Both the position numbers and the translations under genes were made by a program. From Petaurus breviceps papuanus (lineage: Eukaryota; Chordata; Mammalia; Diprotodontia; Petauridae): 64,000 nucleotides of DNA. The notes under the pieces were generated by a model. That model saw only the letters and a list, made by a program, of their open reading frames with translations. It made no database searches and was not told the DNA's origin. Position 1 is the stretch's first letter. The number at the start of each line of letters is the position of its first letter. Below are positions 11,695 through 22,121 of this stretch, in pieces. Location: the NCBI GenBank assembly GCA_028583685.1, contig JAMXIF010001210.1, forward strand, positions 7,389,801 through 7,453,800, in the 5' to 3' direction.

Positions 11695-12058
11695 TACTTT
11701 CTTAATACCCTTTTCTTCATCACATTCCATTCTTCCTTTAAAATAAAGCTCTGGCATCATCTTCACAAAACCTTTTCTTATTCCTCCAAAGACTAGTGCT
11801 TTCCCTCCCAAATTACATCGTGTCTAGATTGCATTATATTTGTACTTATTAATTTTGTATTTGATATAGTTATGTGTGTTTAATATATGTATGTGTATCA
11901 CAAATACTTACATATGTATAAATTTCTTTTTTTCTCCTGTTATCATGTAAGCTCATTGTAAAGAGGGATCATTCTATATTTTGTTCTTGTATCCCTATCC
12001 TTTAGCATAATACCTAGAACATAGTGTGCATATAAATATTTGTTTTTGATTGAGCATA
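11695..12058 (+). repeat. L2 LINE 3' end
   Basis: CTTCACAAAACCTTTTCTTATTCCTCC, CTCCCAAATTACATCGTGTCTAGATTG, TTTTTCTCCTGTTATCATGTAAGCTCATTGTAAAGAGGGATCATT and CTAGAACATAGTGTGCATATAAATATTTG follow the L2 3' end through to its terminus. Confidence 0.85.
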
Positions 12059-13647
12059 ATTTTCTATGAAAAAGAGAAAAAATATTGAGACATTGAGATA
12101 AATGTAAAAGTTTTTTGGTCTTCTCAATTAACTTGCCCTAACTTTCTGTTCACTCAGGGAAAGTACGCCAGGTCTTGTTTCAATAAGAGAGTAATCAGCA
12201 AAGAAGGAATATCTACTTAGAAAGTATTACCTCACAAAAATAAGTTGTGTTTACAGTGGAGACTTTTTCTCCCTATTCCTGAATCCAATTAGAAGTGTTT
12301 GTATGTCTTCTCTTGGATCTGGGCTCCTTTATTGGATTATTCATCAATGACTTGATCTCTTTACTTCTACAAACATACCAAAATAGATAAGGGGATTTGA
12401 CACTAAGATGAGATCATAACCTTTTAGAAAAGAGGTGATTCTCTCAAATACATTCCATGAATGGTCATCAAATTTAGTTTAATACAATTGTTACTAATTA
12501 TTTTTAAAGGAAAAGGCAGGGGGAAGCATGTTGCTGCTAGTTGAATTAGCATTGGGTTGGCAATGCTTAAGGCAACTTTTGGCCTAATTTGTATTTGGAT
12601 TGAGTGTTTTGAATGTTTACTTCAAGCCAAATGTCCAAACAGACAAAAATCTGTGTGCATAGTAGTTTATTGTGACAACAAAGTACATCATTAGACAGAC
12701 CATTCTGGGAACAGGCTATGAGCTAACCTACTAAGTTCTAAGCCAGCTTCCTTCTGTGGTTTCCAATTTAAATCAATCCAATATGCTTTTTTATTCAGAT
12801 CTATATAAAGCAGAAAGAAGGCTAAAGAAGAGAAACACCATGCTGTTTTCTAATTATTATATGCTATAAATACCAGTAAGGAGTTGTAAAATTATACTTT
12901 TTCACTAGAATCAAAATTTTAAAGTTTGAAATTGAACTTGTAAATTTCACCTAAAATTCTGTGATAGGGACTTTGAAATTTATTTATATTCTTCATATTA
13001 GAAAAAAGTTGAATTGGTATAATGAAGCAATTTAAAGTCATAAAAGTTATTATACCATGTCAGAAATTTAGGAGAATTATCACCTCATCAAATGGAGCTC
13101 AACTCTTTATATGCAAGACATTGCTACCTACTAAAAGTAATCAACCTGTTAAATCTTAAATGCTGAATTATTTTGAGTTTAAGTTCTTGGTAATATGGTA
13201 TTGAATGAGAATCTATACTTTTTGTGCTATTTTGCTAATGGGGCAATAAATCTGTCACTTCTGATATTTTATAAAATATTCATCTAAAAAGCTAACTGGT
13301 GACATTAAATGCAAAGTGAGATGATTATTGTAATATAAAGAAGTTAGAACATTTGAGATGCTCTCCTTTGGCAGTTCTGTAGGTGATTTTTGAAGGTAAT
13401 GTTGATGTTAACTGGATTTTTAAATTAATTGGATAATTTTCATGAATTGTAGTCTTTGTCAGTGTCTATTAAAAATGGAAGATTTCATACATTTTTTTTC
13501 TGTTCATTCTAATGTCTAAAACTCTTTTCTACATAAATCAAATGGATTTAGTGATTAAGAAACAAATCTACAATTTTTTTAATCTTCTAGAGAAATTTAG
13601 GCAGGGTAATTTTCTTAAATAAATTATTTGGGGTGGGGAAGCATTTT
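12059..13647. other. No recognised feature
   Basis: Long AT-rich stretch without a recognised repeat. The frames are very short and the composition is uniform. Confidence 0.45.
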
Positions 13648-13738
13648 TTTTTTATCTTTGTCTTGGTAAATTCAATACCCAGACCAATGCATTGCACATT
13701 GTTGGTCTTTAACAAGTGCTTATTAATTAAAGGTATTG
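13648..13738 (+). repeat. L2 LINE 3' terminus
   Basis: TTTATCTTTGTCTTGGTAAATTCAATACCCAGACCAATGCATTGCACATTGTTGGTCTTTAACAAGTGCTTATTAATTAA is the diverged end of an L2. Confidence 0.7.
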
Positions 13739-14129
13739 AACCTTTGATTTTCCTACTGATATACAATTATGAAGTGAAATTGTATTAGAATTCTTCAGTT
13801 GCTCTGCCTAATGTAGACAACCTAACTTGGTAAATTAGTTAAAAATGTCTGAAGAGAATTTATGTTCTAGTGTAAGAATTCATCCCACAAAGAAAAATAA
13901 CTCATATTTTTAAAATTTTTTTAAATTTTTTTTTAAATTTAATTTTCTAAAGCACATATCACATAGTATAAATTTTAAACTTTTCTTAAATTCGGCATTT
14001 TTTCTCCCTTTCTGTCTTGTATAGAAAGTGAACTTGGAGATGGCCTGAAGTATATAGCACTTCAAGTATAGCATGTAATAAATGTATCATTTCTGCTCCT
14101 CTGTTTGGCAGGTGGAGCCACAAGTTCCA
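13739..14129. other. AT-rich, no recognised feature
   Basis: Includes AAATTTTTTTAAATTTTTTTTTAAATTTAATTTTC around 13910-13945, a T/A low-complexity patch. Confidence 0.5.
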
Positions 14130-14169
14130 AAGAGTCTATGTGAGGTGGGGACTCAGTTCAGGTATCTCA

Positions 14170-14405
14170 TTTGTTACCTGGTAGCAATAATTTAAGGTGT
14201 CTGGCTTCTCCATCATGTTCGTCATTGGGAATCTTCTGCTTTTCTGCTTCCTTTTGGGAATTGCCTTCCCTTTGGATTATATCCTCCTTGAGAGTAGAGA
14301 TTATCATTCTTTTTTCATATTTATATTGCCCATGTTTAGCATAGCTTCTGGCATATTTATTTAGCACTAGTGCCTGGAGCTTAATAAATGCTTGTTGACT
14401 ATTGA
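14170..14405 (+). repeat. L2 LINE 3' end
   Basis: CTCCTTGAGAGTAGAGATTATCATTCTTTTTTCATATTTATATTGCCC, AGCATAGCTTCTGGCATATTTA and GCCTGGAGCTTAATAAATGCTTGTTGACTATTGACT match the L2 terminus. The left edge is approximate. Confidence 0.75.
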
Positions 14406-15337
14406 CTCTTGCATAGAACAGAACTAGTTAAGTAAGAGTAAAGGACCATGGGATGTGTGTGTGTATGTGTATATACATACACATTTTTTTCTCAGAGCTT
14501 TGTTCATTTTTGTCTTAAAATGTGACTAAACAAAACACTTTAAATAAAAACAACCGGCATTGATCAATGCAGGCACAAACACTAGTGACCAGTTGATCTC
14601 ATTTCATCATATAAATAGTAATGAGATTTTCAGACCGGTTCAAGCTTTCCAGGCAACATTATAGTATTTTATGTATTAAATAATTTCAACCATATTTATC
14701 TCAGAAAAAGATGACAGTGATATGCATTTTTTTCCTCTAGACCTTTCTAATTAGCATTTCATTCTTTCCTGTTATAACTTCCTTTTAAGTCTGAAACTAT
14801 GCTCCTTATATAAATACAAATTTGTCCATTATGGTATAGAAACTTTCCACCCCCATTAGTAGAGAATTCTGTGTTTTTTTTTTTCTTTTAAGATCTTTGA
14901 AACAGAAAAGTTGTAGTAAAGGAACTACTTTGTTATTTGAGTATTATGTGTATATATACAAAAGTAACTCTGAGTATATGTCTATTTTAATAGTATTCAG
15001 TTATAGAAAATCATAGATGTTATGCATTTTGCTTTAATATTTCAAGGATCCATCAGGTTTTCCATGTGAGTACCTCCTGTTCTTATGCACATTGGTATTT
15101 AGTAATTGCTGTGGCTAAATTTTTTTTTTTATTCTGTGGCCACCTGTTACATGAGAAATGTCTCTGAACTCAAAGTGTTTGATAATAAGTCAAGCACAGT
15201 ATTTCTCACTAGTCTATATTCAAAGCCATTACAGGTGGCTAAGACCTCTTTGGGTTTGCACTTTACTGGCAAAGTTACTGAAAAAAAAGAGGGTCACCTT
15301 TGTGATGGACCATCAGTTTAGGCACTTAGTGAAGGCT
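14406..15337. other. No recognised feature
   Basis: Contains a short TG/TA patch near 14455-14482 and T-runs at 14873-14886 and 15120. Two overlapping frames of about 70 codons (15106-15358) carry no recognisable domain. Confidence 0.45.
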
Positions 15338-15700
15338 GATTCAATCCAATTCAGTTAATCCTTATGAAGCAATCCTATATACAGGACACCAAAGGAATAA
15401 AAATGTTTCTTGCCCTCAATGAGCTTATAAACTCAACTGGTTATATAGCATGAGTCCAACTAAACAAAGAACCAGGTAATTTTGAGGAAGGAGAAAACAC
15501 CAACCAATAGAGAAATCAGGAAAGTCTTCAAAGAGGAAATGACACTTAGGCCTTAAAGAAGAAATATAAGAATTATACAAGGCAGAGATGAAGAATATAT
15601 GGTTGTTAGGTACTGAGAACCGTCTGTACAGAAGCTCTGAGGCATAAGACTTTTGAGGAGAGAGAGCAACAAATAAGCCAGTTAGGCTGAATCAAAATGA
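15338..15700 (-). repeat. L2 LINE, 3' half reversed
   Basis: CAATTCAGTTAATCCTTATGAAGCAATCC, then TTGCCCTCAATGAGCTTATAAACTC, GGAAAGTCTTCAAAGAGGAAATGACACTTAGGCCTTAAAG and CAGAAGCTCTGAGGC. This is the reversed L2 order: 3' terminus first, then the end of the ORF. Confidence 0.75.
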
Positions 15701-16189
15701 AAGCAATATGGACTTGAATGAAACTGCTTTTGAGTAGGACATATTGTTCATATTTCATTTTCTTTGTATATGCTTATAATTTACATATGTGTTTTAGCCT
15801 GAGGAAAAGAGATTCAAATCATAACACTAACAGAACCCACACCTGCATATTAATTGGCATAATACATAATTGAAGAGAGAAAATTGTTTTTATGAGTTTC
15901 TACTCTAACATAGAAAATTTAAGTAACAGGGCCACAAAATGGAATTTTTAAATATATATATATATATGAACATTTATTGGAGGAATTAAACAGATCTTTT
16001 AAAATTAGTCAAACCCAACATGGTTCAATACATCATCAACCTTTTAGGGAAAGTCCAAATGCTAGCTATTTTCCCAAGTGGCAAAGAAAAAAGAGAAAAC
16101 TTATCTTTCTAAAAACATTAATTTAGGGACTGGATATATGATTTTACTTGTATAGGGAAATCTCTGGTGAAGAAAATATTTCTCCCAAT
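15701..16189. other. No recognised feature
   Basis: Contains a short (TA)n run at about 15953-15967. Otherwise plain AT-rich sequence. Confidence 0.45.
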
Positions 16190-16365
16190 GCCATTTGGCA
16201 AATTTTCTGTAACTTACAGTCTTAGGGAGTTGCTTTTGAGCACTAAGAGATTGAATGACTTGCCCAAGGTTACACGGGCAATAGTAGGGGTAGGACTTGA
16301 ATTTAGGTCCTTCTGTTAAGGTCAACTCTCTATCTACTATGATGCCATTCTGCCTTTGTCAGGTA
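16190..16365 (-). repeat. MAR1-type CORE-SINE
   Basis: CTGTAACTTACAGTCTTAGGGAGTTGC, CACTAAGAGATTGAATGACTTGCCCAAGGTTACAC, GGACTTGAATTTAGGTCCTTCTG and CTCTCTATCTACTATGATGCCATTCTGCC read as a reversed CORE-SINE. Same family as 18322-18552. Confidence 0.75.
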
Positions 16366-16374
16366 ATTGAGGGA

Positions 16375-16441
16375 ATGGAATAAACATTTACCAAGTGTCC
16401 ACTCTATGCTAAAAACTTTACAAATCATATCTCATTTAAAA
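16375..16441 (-). repeat. L2/MIR-type 3' end, reversed
   Basis: GGAATAAACATTTACCAAGTGTCCACTCTATGCTAAAAACTTTACAAATCATATCTCATTTAA. Confidence 0.6.
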
Positions 16442-17103
16442 ACATTCTCTTGATTATATCTTAAATTGCTTTTATTTCATTTACATTACATTTTGTGCCA
16501 AAGAATGAGACTTTCAAATCTTTGATTTAATTAAAAAAAACCTGCATCTCAGCAACATTTATCTTTTAAATTATCTAAATTATTTAAATTATCTAAAAGT
16601 CAATTATCTTTTGGAAGATAAGCATAAAATTCAATTGCATAAATTTACTAATTGTTCTTTACTGTTGTAGATCTTAATTGGCATTCATATTTAGTAAAGA
16701 AAACCACATGTTAAGAAATGGGAGGTGCATGCACAAGGATTGATGGTAATAAATCAGGGGCAAATAAGGCTGTTAAGGAAATCTTTCACTATGCTCTTCC
16801 TGAGACTGACTCTAAGAGAATGTCCTTGCATAGGTGCATAAAACATTCCTACTTCTAACCTTACCATATTCCTGTTGTTACAGAACTGAGAAACTTATAT
16901 GAGAAAAAGAAGAACAAATTATAATTGTTTTAGTGAAAATCCAGTTTGGAGTTTTAGACATTTTAAAAAAGGAAGCTGGATTAATTTTAGTGGTTATATA
17001 AAAAATCTATGGATTTAAGCTTCCTCAAGTTCCTGTGCTGGGAATGAAGAACCATTCCATTGCAAAGATTAACCTGTGCTGTGAATTTGGTAGTAGTCTA
17101 GTG
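16442..17103. other. No recognised feature
   Basis: AT-rich with a small internal TTATCTAAATTATTTAAATTATCTAAAA repeat near 16570-16600. The last five bases form the left target-site copy of the LTR that follows. Confidence 0.45.
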
Positions 17104-17445
17104 TGTCAATGGTAAGATAATCTGATGATCTTCCCTGCCCCTTAATGGACCTTTCTTGGAGTCCAACAAGAGAAGCTTGCTTAGGGGAAACTTGTTTTTC
17201 AGAAATACCTATACCTTTTTTTTACCTTGTCATTAGGCAGTGGGTCACAAAAGTTGTGATGCCCTCTGATTCTGAAGAAGGTTATAAAAACTCTGAGGGG
17301 ACATTTTGCTTTGGGGCTCACTTATAGGAAGAGTTCTGTGATTTGGTCATATGAGATGCTGGGTAGCTGTTGAGCGCCCCACTTTGAAAACCCAGATGTT
17401 GGTGCTTCTGTCTTTGGTAACTAGCTATATATGTATGTGTGTATG

Positions 17446-17476
<31 letters not shown>

Positions 17477-17739
17477 TGGTCAGATGGCTAGAAGCCCTGT
17501 CTGTTGGTCTGTTGAATTGTGCTATTTTCTCTGTCTGTATTTTTGTCTGCTTGTAATTTCTGTTTGTATTTTCTCTGAAATTCAGAGTACTGACCTTTCA
17601 CCCTGAACTGAGGAAATGAAATAAATGTTTGATTAAAGTAAGGTTGTTAACCCTTTTTGAGATGTTTTCCTTTAGAAAAGCAAATCAAAGAACCTGTGCT
17701 AGCAGCCATCCTGGATATGCTAGTGTACTTGCTGTTGCA
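17104..17739 (+). mobile_element. Solo LTR, family 1 (marsupial endogenous retrovirus fossil)
   Basis: About 636 bp beginning TGTCAATGGTAAG and ending CTTGCTGTTGCA. It is homologous along most of its length to 58643-59332: the shared blocks include CAAGAGAAGCTTGCTTAGGGG, TGGTCATATGAGATGCTGGGTAG, GAAAACCCAGATGTTGGTGCTTCTG and AAGGTTGTTAACCCTTTTTGAG. It carries a TATA-like motif, polyadenylation-like AATAAA and an internal TATG microsatellite (about 17431-17475). The flanks TAGTG (17099-17103) and TACTG (17740-17744) look like a 5-bp target-site duplication. No internal region is attached. It is an old, non-coding copy of unassigned ERV class. Confidence 0.8.
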
Positions 17740-17744
17740 TACTG

Positions 17745-18134
17745 CTAGTTCCTTTCTTTAAAAAAAAATGGAATCCACAACATTCAAAATCATGAGCACA
17801 TCACTCAGCTATTTATTGCCATGTTGGAAATTAATTAATATGATTTGTAGAATCAGGAAGATGGAGCAAGCTTCTCATACTACAAATATGGTGATGAAGT
17901 TGCTAAATTGACTTGGAGTGAATATATGATAAGCAAGATTGTTTCGACACCATAGTTTCCAGACCCAACATTGCTTATTTCTTCTGGGACCACATTAAAA
18001 ATGATATAATCAAATAGTCCTGGATACCAATAGACAATGAGTATTACAAAAGAAAGGCCTCTGCTGCTGCTATTTATGGATGTTGGATCATGCTTCTATC
18101 AAGATGCATATATGTATTTGATAGTATATAAAAT
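17745..18134. other. No recognised feature
   Basis: Contains an A-run at 17760-17768 after the LTR, then mixed sequence. No family recognised. Confidence 0.4.
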
Positions 18135-18760
18135 AAGTTAGAAAATTGTTCACATGCTTTGACTCTGTAATTTCCCTGGTAGATTAATGCTCTAAGAAGG
18201 TTCCTTGCAGGTAAAGACCTAGCTATACAAAAATATTTCTATCTGTCTTATTTTTGTTAGACTAAGTAGAAAGTAAGCGATGTTCCCACTATTTGAGGAA
18301 TGGCTGAATAAATGGTGGTCTGTGAGCTTTCTTATTTGGTCTGGGATTGTGATTTCATCAATATAGGGAGCTCTTCATGCAGATGGCAAGTCATCTGCAA
18401 CTTTTTATTGTGGAGTGTTGCCAGAGTGTGCTGAGGTATTAATTGACTTGCTTATGGTGACTCAGCTAGTATGTGTCAGAGTCAACACTTGAATTTCATG
18501 ACTTACTGTCGCCAAGGCTTGATTTCTAGTCACTATATCACATTGTCTCATAAGAATATTATGGAATATTATGCCACAAAGAATGACAAATAAGAATTTA
18601 AAGAAATATGGGAAGAGATTTATGAAACAATGCAGAATGAAGAAAACAAAAACAAAGACCAGTGTACACATTGTCTATAACTATGTAAATGAAGACTGCA
18701 TTAAACAGCAAGAAATCTGATCAAATACAATAGAAACTGTTGATTTTATCTTTCCCTTTC
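18135..18760 (+). mobile_element. LINE-1 3' end (ORF2 terminus), split by a SINE
   Basis: GTTCACATGCTTTGACTCTGTAATTTCCCTGGTAG, CAAAAATATTTCTATCTG and TTTGAGGAATGGCTGAATAAATGGTGGTC correspond to the marsupial LINE-1 ORF2 end ('..ggaatggctgaataagttgtggtatatgaatg..'). The match resumes after a SINE with AATATTATGGAATATTATGCCACAAAGAATGA, TTATGAAACAATGCAGAATGAAG and ACCAGTGTACACATTGTC. It is strongly 5'-truncated and diverged. Confidence 0.75.
18322..18552 (-). repeat. MAR1-type CORE-SINE inside LINE-1
   Basis: GGGATTGTGATTTCATCAATATAGGGAG, CATCTGCAACTT, GACTTGCTTATGGTGACTCAGCTAGTATGTGTCAGAGTC and CTTGATTTCTAGTCACTATATCACATTGTCTC form a nearly complete reversed copy. The LINE-1 reading is interrupted exactly here, so the SINE is the younger of the two. 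Confidence 0.75.
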
Positions 18761-18924
18761 TCTTAACAAAGGTGGAATTTAAATTTAAAAGTATAAGATT
18801 CTCTGATCAACATCACTTACAGTCACTCTTTTTATTATGGTATTTTGCTGAACTGTTTTCAGAGAATATAGGGCATGCTGGACTGGGTGTTTATTTTAGC
18901 TTGTCTCATGTGTCAAAAACATAT

Positions 18925-19290
18925 CAACAAAAATATATGAACATTATGAGCAATGGGGATAGCCAGAGCAAAATCATAGGACATGGGAGATGGAGTATGT
19001 ATCATGAGAGGAAAAGGCCAGTTTGGCTTGATTGTAGAGCCTAAGAAAAAGAGTACTGTTCAATGAGGCTGGGAAAATAGATTGGAGCCAGGTTATGTAG
19101 GGCTTTAAAAATAAAAACAGAAGAGATTGCATTTTATCCTCAGGGTAATAGGAAAGGTATAGACTTGATTAAGAGAGTCACATGGTCATATCCACACTTA
19201 TGAAAAGTTACATTGGCAACAGTGTGTAGGATGGAGTAGAGTGGAGGCAAGGAGACCAATTATGAAGTGCAGAAAGTGAGATAAGATAGA
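18925..19290 (-). repeat. L2 LINE, ORF end reversed
   Basis: GGGGATAGCCAGAGCAAAATCATAGGACATGGGAGATGGAGTATG, GATTGGAGCCAGGTTATGTAGGGCTTTAAAAATAAAAACAG, GCATTTTATCCTCAGGGTAATAGG and GGTCATATCCACACTTATG.AAAGTTACATTGG. Read in reverse this is the L2 endonuclease-RT C-terminal region and start of the 3' UTR. Confidence 0.8.
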
Positions 19291-19360
19291 AAAGATGTGG
19301 CAAAATGGTTGTATTGAATTGCCCAAAAAATTGTTTTTCAGTTTTAAATCTACCCTGAAC

Positions 19361-19380
19361 TTTTTTTTTTGGGGGGGGGG
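19361..19380. repeat. T10-G10 homopolymer junction
   Basis: Exactly ten T followed by ten G, then TGTTATAAATTTAGC. Copy number is likely to be unstable in sequencing or in the genome. Confidence 0.95.
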
Positions 19381-19651
19381 TGTTATAAATTTAGCAATTA
19401 TAGACATAACAAAAATTTTTTTAACCTGTAATTTTAGTATCCCTCATGATGTGAACATGGTTTTTGCCCAACCCACTCAAACTACTTAAAAAAAAATCAC
19501 TTCAGATAAGTGATACCTAGTAAATTTGGAAAAGAGGAGATAAAAATAGGAAAATAATGCATTAAAATTATCCTTATTTTATTTTGAAAAATAAATAGTA
19601 AAATCTACTTTATAGCTCTAGACAAAACTGATATATATATTATATTAAACC

Positions 19652-19713
<62 letters not shown>
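19652..19713. repeat. (TA)n microsatellite
   Basis: About thirty uninterrupted TA units following a shorter ATATATATTATATTA patch. This is the longest pure TA run in the window. Confidence 0.97.
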
Positions 19714-19716
<3 letters not shown>

Positions 19717-20154
19717 CATTGGATTGTGGTTAATATTTGAAGTGCCCCAAAACTCAAATGATGCATATTCATTACCACAAACTGAATGATGAGTCCAGGA
19801 ACTGCTGGGTTGATGGATCATTTGCAACAAATATTGTATGTCAGAACTGCAAGTGAAATGAGACATGGCAGAGAGTCAGCTGGAAATTCAGAATTCAGTT
19901 AAGATGTGAGGAGGATCACAAAATATATTGACTTTCTTGATCTCAAGACATAGAATGTCCTACTCACAATAATCTTTTCAGCAGTCATTAGAAAATGTAA
20001 TCATTTTCTCACTAATCCAAACTGAGGAAAGAAAAGCTATGTGGCCAGATATTAATATGGTAAAGGATACATAAGTACTTGATAAGTAGATCTTTGTGTT
20101 CAAATCTAAATTTACAGAATATTTACAATTATAAGATCTTATTTTAAATTTTAA
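19714..20154. other. No recognised feature
   Basis: Unremarkable AT-rich sequence between the TA tract and a SINE tail. Confidence 0.45.
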
Positions 20155-20306
20155 TTTTTTGCTTTTTTTGAGGGCAATTGGCCTTAAGTGACTTGCTCGA
20201 GGTCACACAGCTAGTTTTTGTGTTAAGTGTCTGAACCAGATTTGAACTCAGGTCTTCCTGACTCCAGGGCTGGTGCTGTATTCACTCTGCTGCCTAGCCA
20301 CCCCTA
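20155..20306 (-). repeat. A-tailed marsupial SINE (WSINE1-like)
   Basis: TTTGCTTTTTTTGAGGGCAATTGGCC, TAAGTGACTTGCTCGAGGTCACACAGCTAG, ATTTGAACTCAGGTCTTCCTGACTCCAGGGC and CTGTATTCACTCTGCTGCCTAGCCACCCC. Full-length reversed copy, with its tail at the left. Confidence 0.9.
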
Positions 20307-21199
20307 CAACTATTAAATCATCAGTAAAATTATATACTCTGCATATTTTCTTAATGATATGGAGGAAGTATACTTATGTGTTTGGTGAAAGGCATAAATT
20401 TCTAAGATGGAGGACCTATTTGCCAGTTCAAAATCTGAAGCAGATTGTATTCATTTATTCAGTGCGGTAATGATTGGTACTATAATAAAGGTGACTTTGA
20501 CCTAAGTGAAATGTTTTGTCATGTATATTTCACATACACATATAGGCAGAATTTTCATTTGGTTCACAATTAGTTTTGTATTTACTCATATATAGTATTG
20601 ATGTATGTATTGCATTCCCAAAGTGAATATAAAAGGGGCTTTTGTGTTTTATTAGCCCTTTACCAAAAGTCATATGAAGAATCATCTCATACTCCAAATT
20701 ATAATTTGAAAGCTTTTTAGTAGGAGGTAGGGTAAATTTTGCATTTTATTATCATCTTCTTTCTTTATTGAGCTGGTTTCTCTATAATCTTGAATTAATT
20801 TTGTCCTCAAAATAGAATCATATAATTAAAGGGTAATCCATTTTTTTTATAATTAGTAAGGATGCATTGGTTCTAGGGAAGGCAAGTACATTGCCCCTAC
20901 CTGGCCATTCACATCTTTTTAATATATTTATCTTAGATTCTATTGAACAATTTTCTGCCCCCTTTTCTTGATAGTAAGGAATATTACTGCCTCCCTAGTT
21001 ATTATAGTATTTTCATTCCAAGGCAAGCTTGTTTTTGCAGTTTACTTTCTCCTTTAAGGGAATTCTTTGTGTATTGATCTGCAGTGACTTACTGCAGGCA
21101 AATACCTCAAGGCAAAATTCTGCTAAAATTCAAGCTGCTTAAAGACACAAATATAAGAAAACTGTTGACACAAAAACAACATAGGTAGTAAAGACACTC
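20307..21199. other. No recognised feature
   Basis: AT-rich sequence. The 65-codon frame 20273-20470 starts inside the neighbouring SINE and has no domain. Confidence 0.45.
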
Positions 21200-21495
21200 A
21201 TCTATATGTGTATGTGTATCACAATATTGTACATGACTATATCATACATATGCACACATGTATATCACAGTAATACATTGCACACTCACATGTATATCAT
21301 ATGCATGTGAATCTATATTACATGTATATATAACATGTATATGACATATACACACATCACAATATATTGTACATTATGCACTGTACTATTTATATTTTAC
21401 ATATTTCATGAAAATACATTATATACTTACATATGCATTATATACTATATTGATGTGTGTATTATATATGCACATATATTAAATCCACATATATA
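21200..21495. repeat. Degenerate TA/CA/TG-rich satellite-like tract
   Basis: Irregular units built from CACATGTATAT, TGTATATCA and ATGCATG. The motif TCACAATAT(AT)TGTACAT occurs twice (near 21210 and 21357), suggesting an expanded, decayed AT-rich tandem array. Confidence 0.75.
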
Positions 21496-21514
21496 TGTTT
21501 AGATATTATATTTA

Positions 21515-21752
21515 TTAAGTACAATGAAAAGGGCATGGATTTGGAATGGGAACACTTGGGTTTGAGTGTGGACTCTCCTACTTACTAGTTCTGTTATTTG
21601 TAAGTAAGTAGTCTAACTTTTCTGAACTTCAATATTTCCATTTGTAAAATGAGTATAATAATTCTGGCCTGCCTACCAAACTGTGTTGTTGTCAAACTCA
21701 GTTGATATTAGCTATGAAAAGTGCTTTGCAAACTAGAAAGTACCAAATACTT
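21515..21752 (+). repeat. MIR-type SINE
   Basis: GGGCATGGATTTGGAATGGGAACAC, CTACTTACTAGTTCTG, TTCTGAACTTCAATATTTCCATTTGTAAAATGAGTATAATAATTCTGGCC and GAAAAGTGCTTTGCAAACTAGAAAG, nearly end to end. Confidence 0.82.
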
Positions 21753-21764
21753 CTCAGTGGGTGT

Positions 21765-21902
21765 GTGGAGAAGAGAGTTGGCTTCAGAATCAGGAAGACT
21801 TGAGTGAAAGACATGGCTCTATGGTAATTTTATTTCTCTGTGCATCACTTTTCTCATTTGTAGAATGAGTGGATTGGACTAGCTTTAACATCCTATGATC
21901 AA
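21765..21902 (+). repeat. MIR3 (Ther-2) SINE
   Basis: GAAGAGAGTTGGCTTCAGAATCAGGAAGACTTGAG, TCATTTGTAGAATGAGTGGATTGGACTAGC and AACATCCTATGATC, including the diagnostic MIR3 3' end. Confidence 0.8.
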
Positions 21903-22121
21903 TGAAGTACCAAAAGGGTGGGTAATGAAAACAATCATATATCTTCTTCATCATAGGTTTAGGACATCTCCCCCCTCCAAAAAAAAATGTGCCACTATCT
22001 ACCTGAAACCAAATCAAATAAGATTCTGCCAAAATATATTTGTTCTATAGTCAGAGTTAAATATGCTCTAACAATTGGTAAACCACAGGTTCTTTTGTAT
22101 TAAAAAACCTGGTGATAAGGG

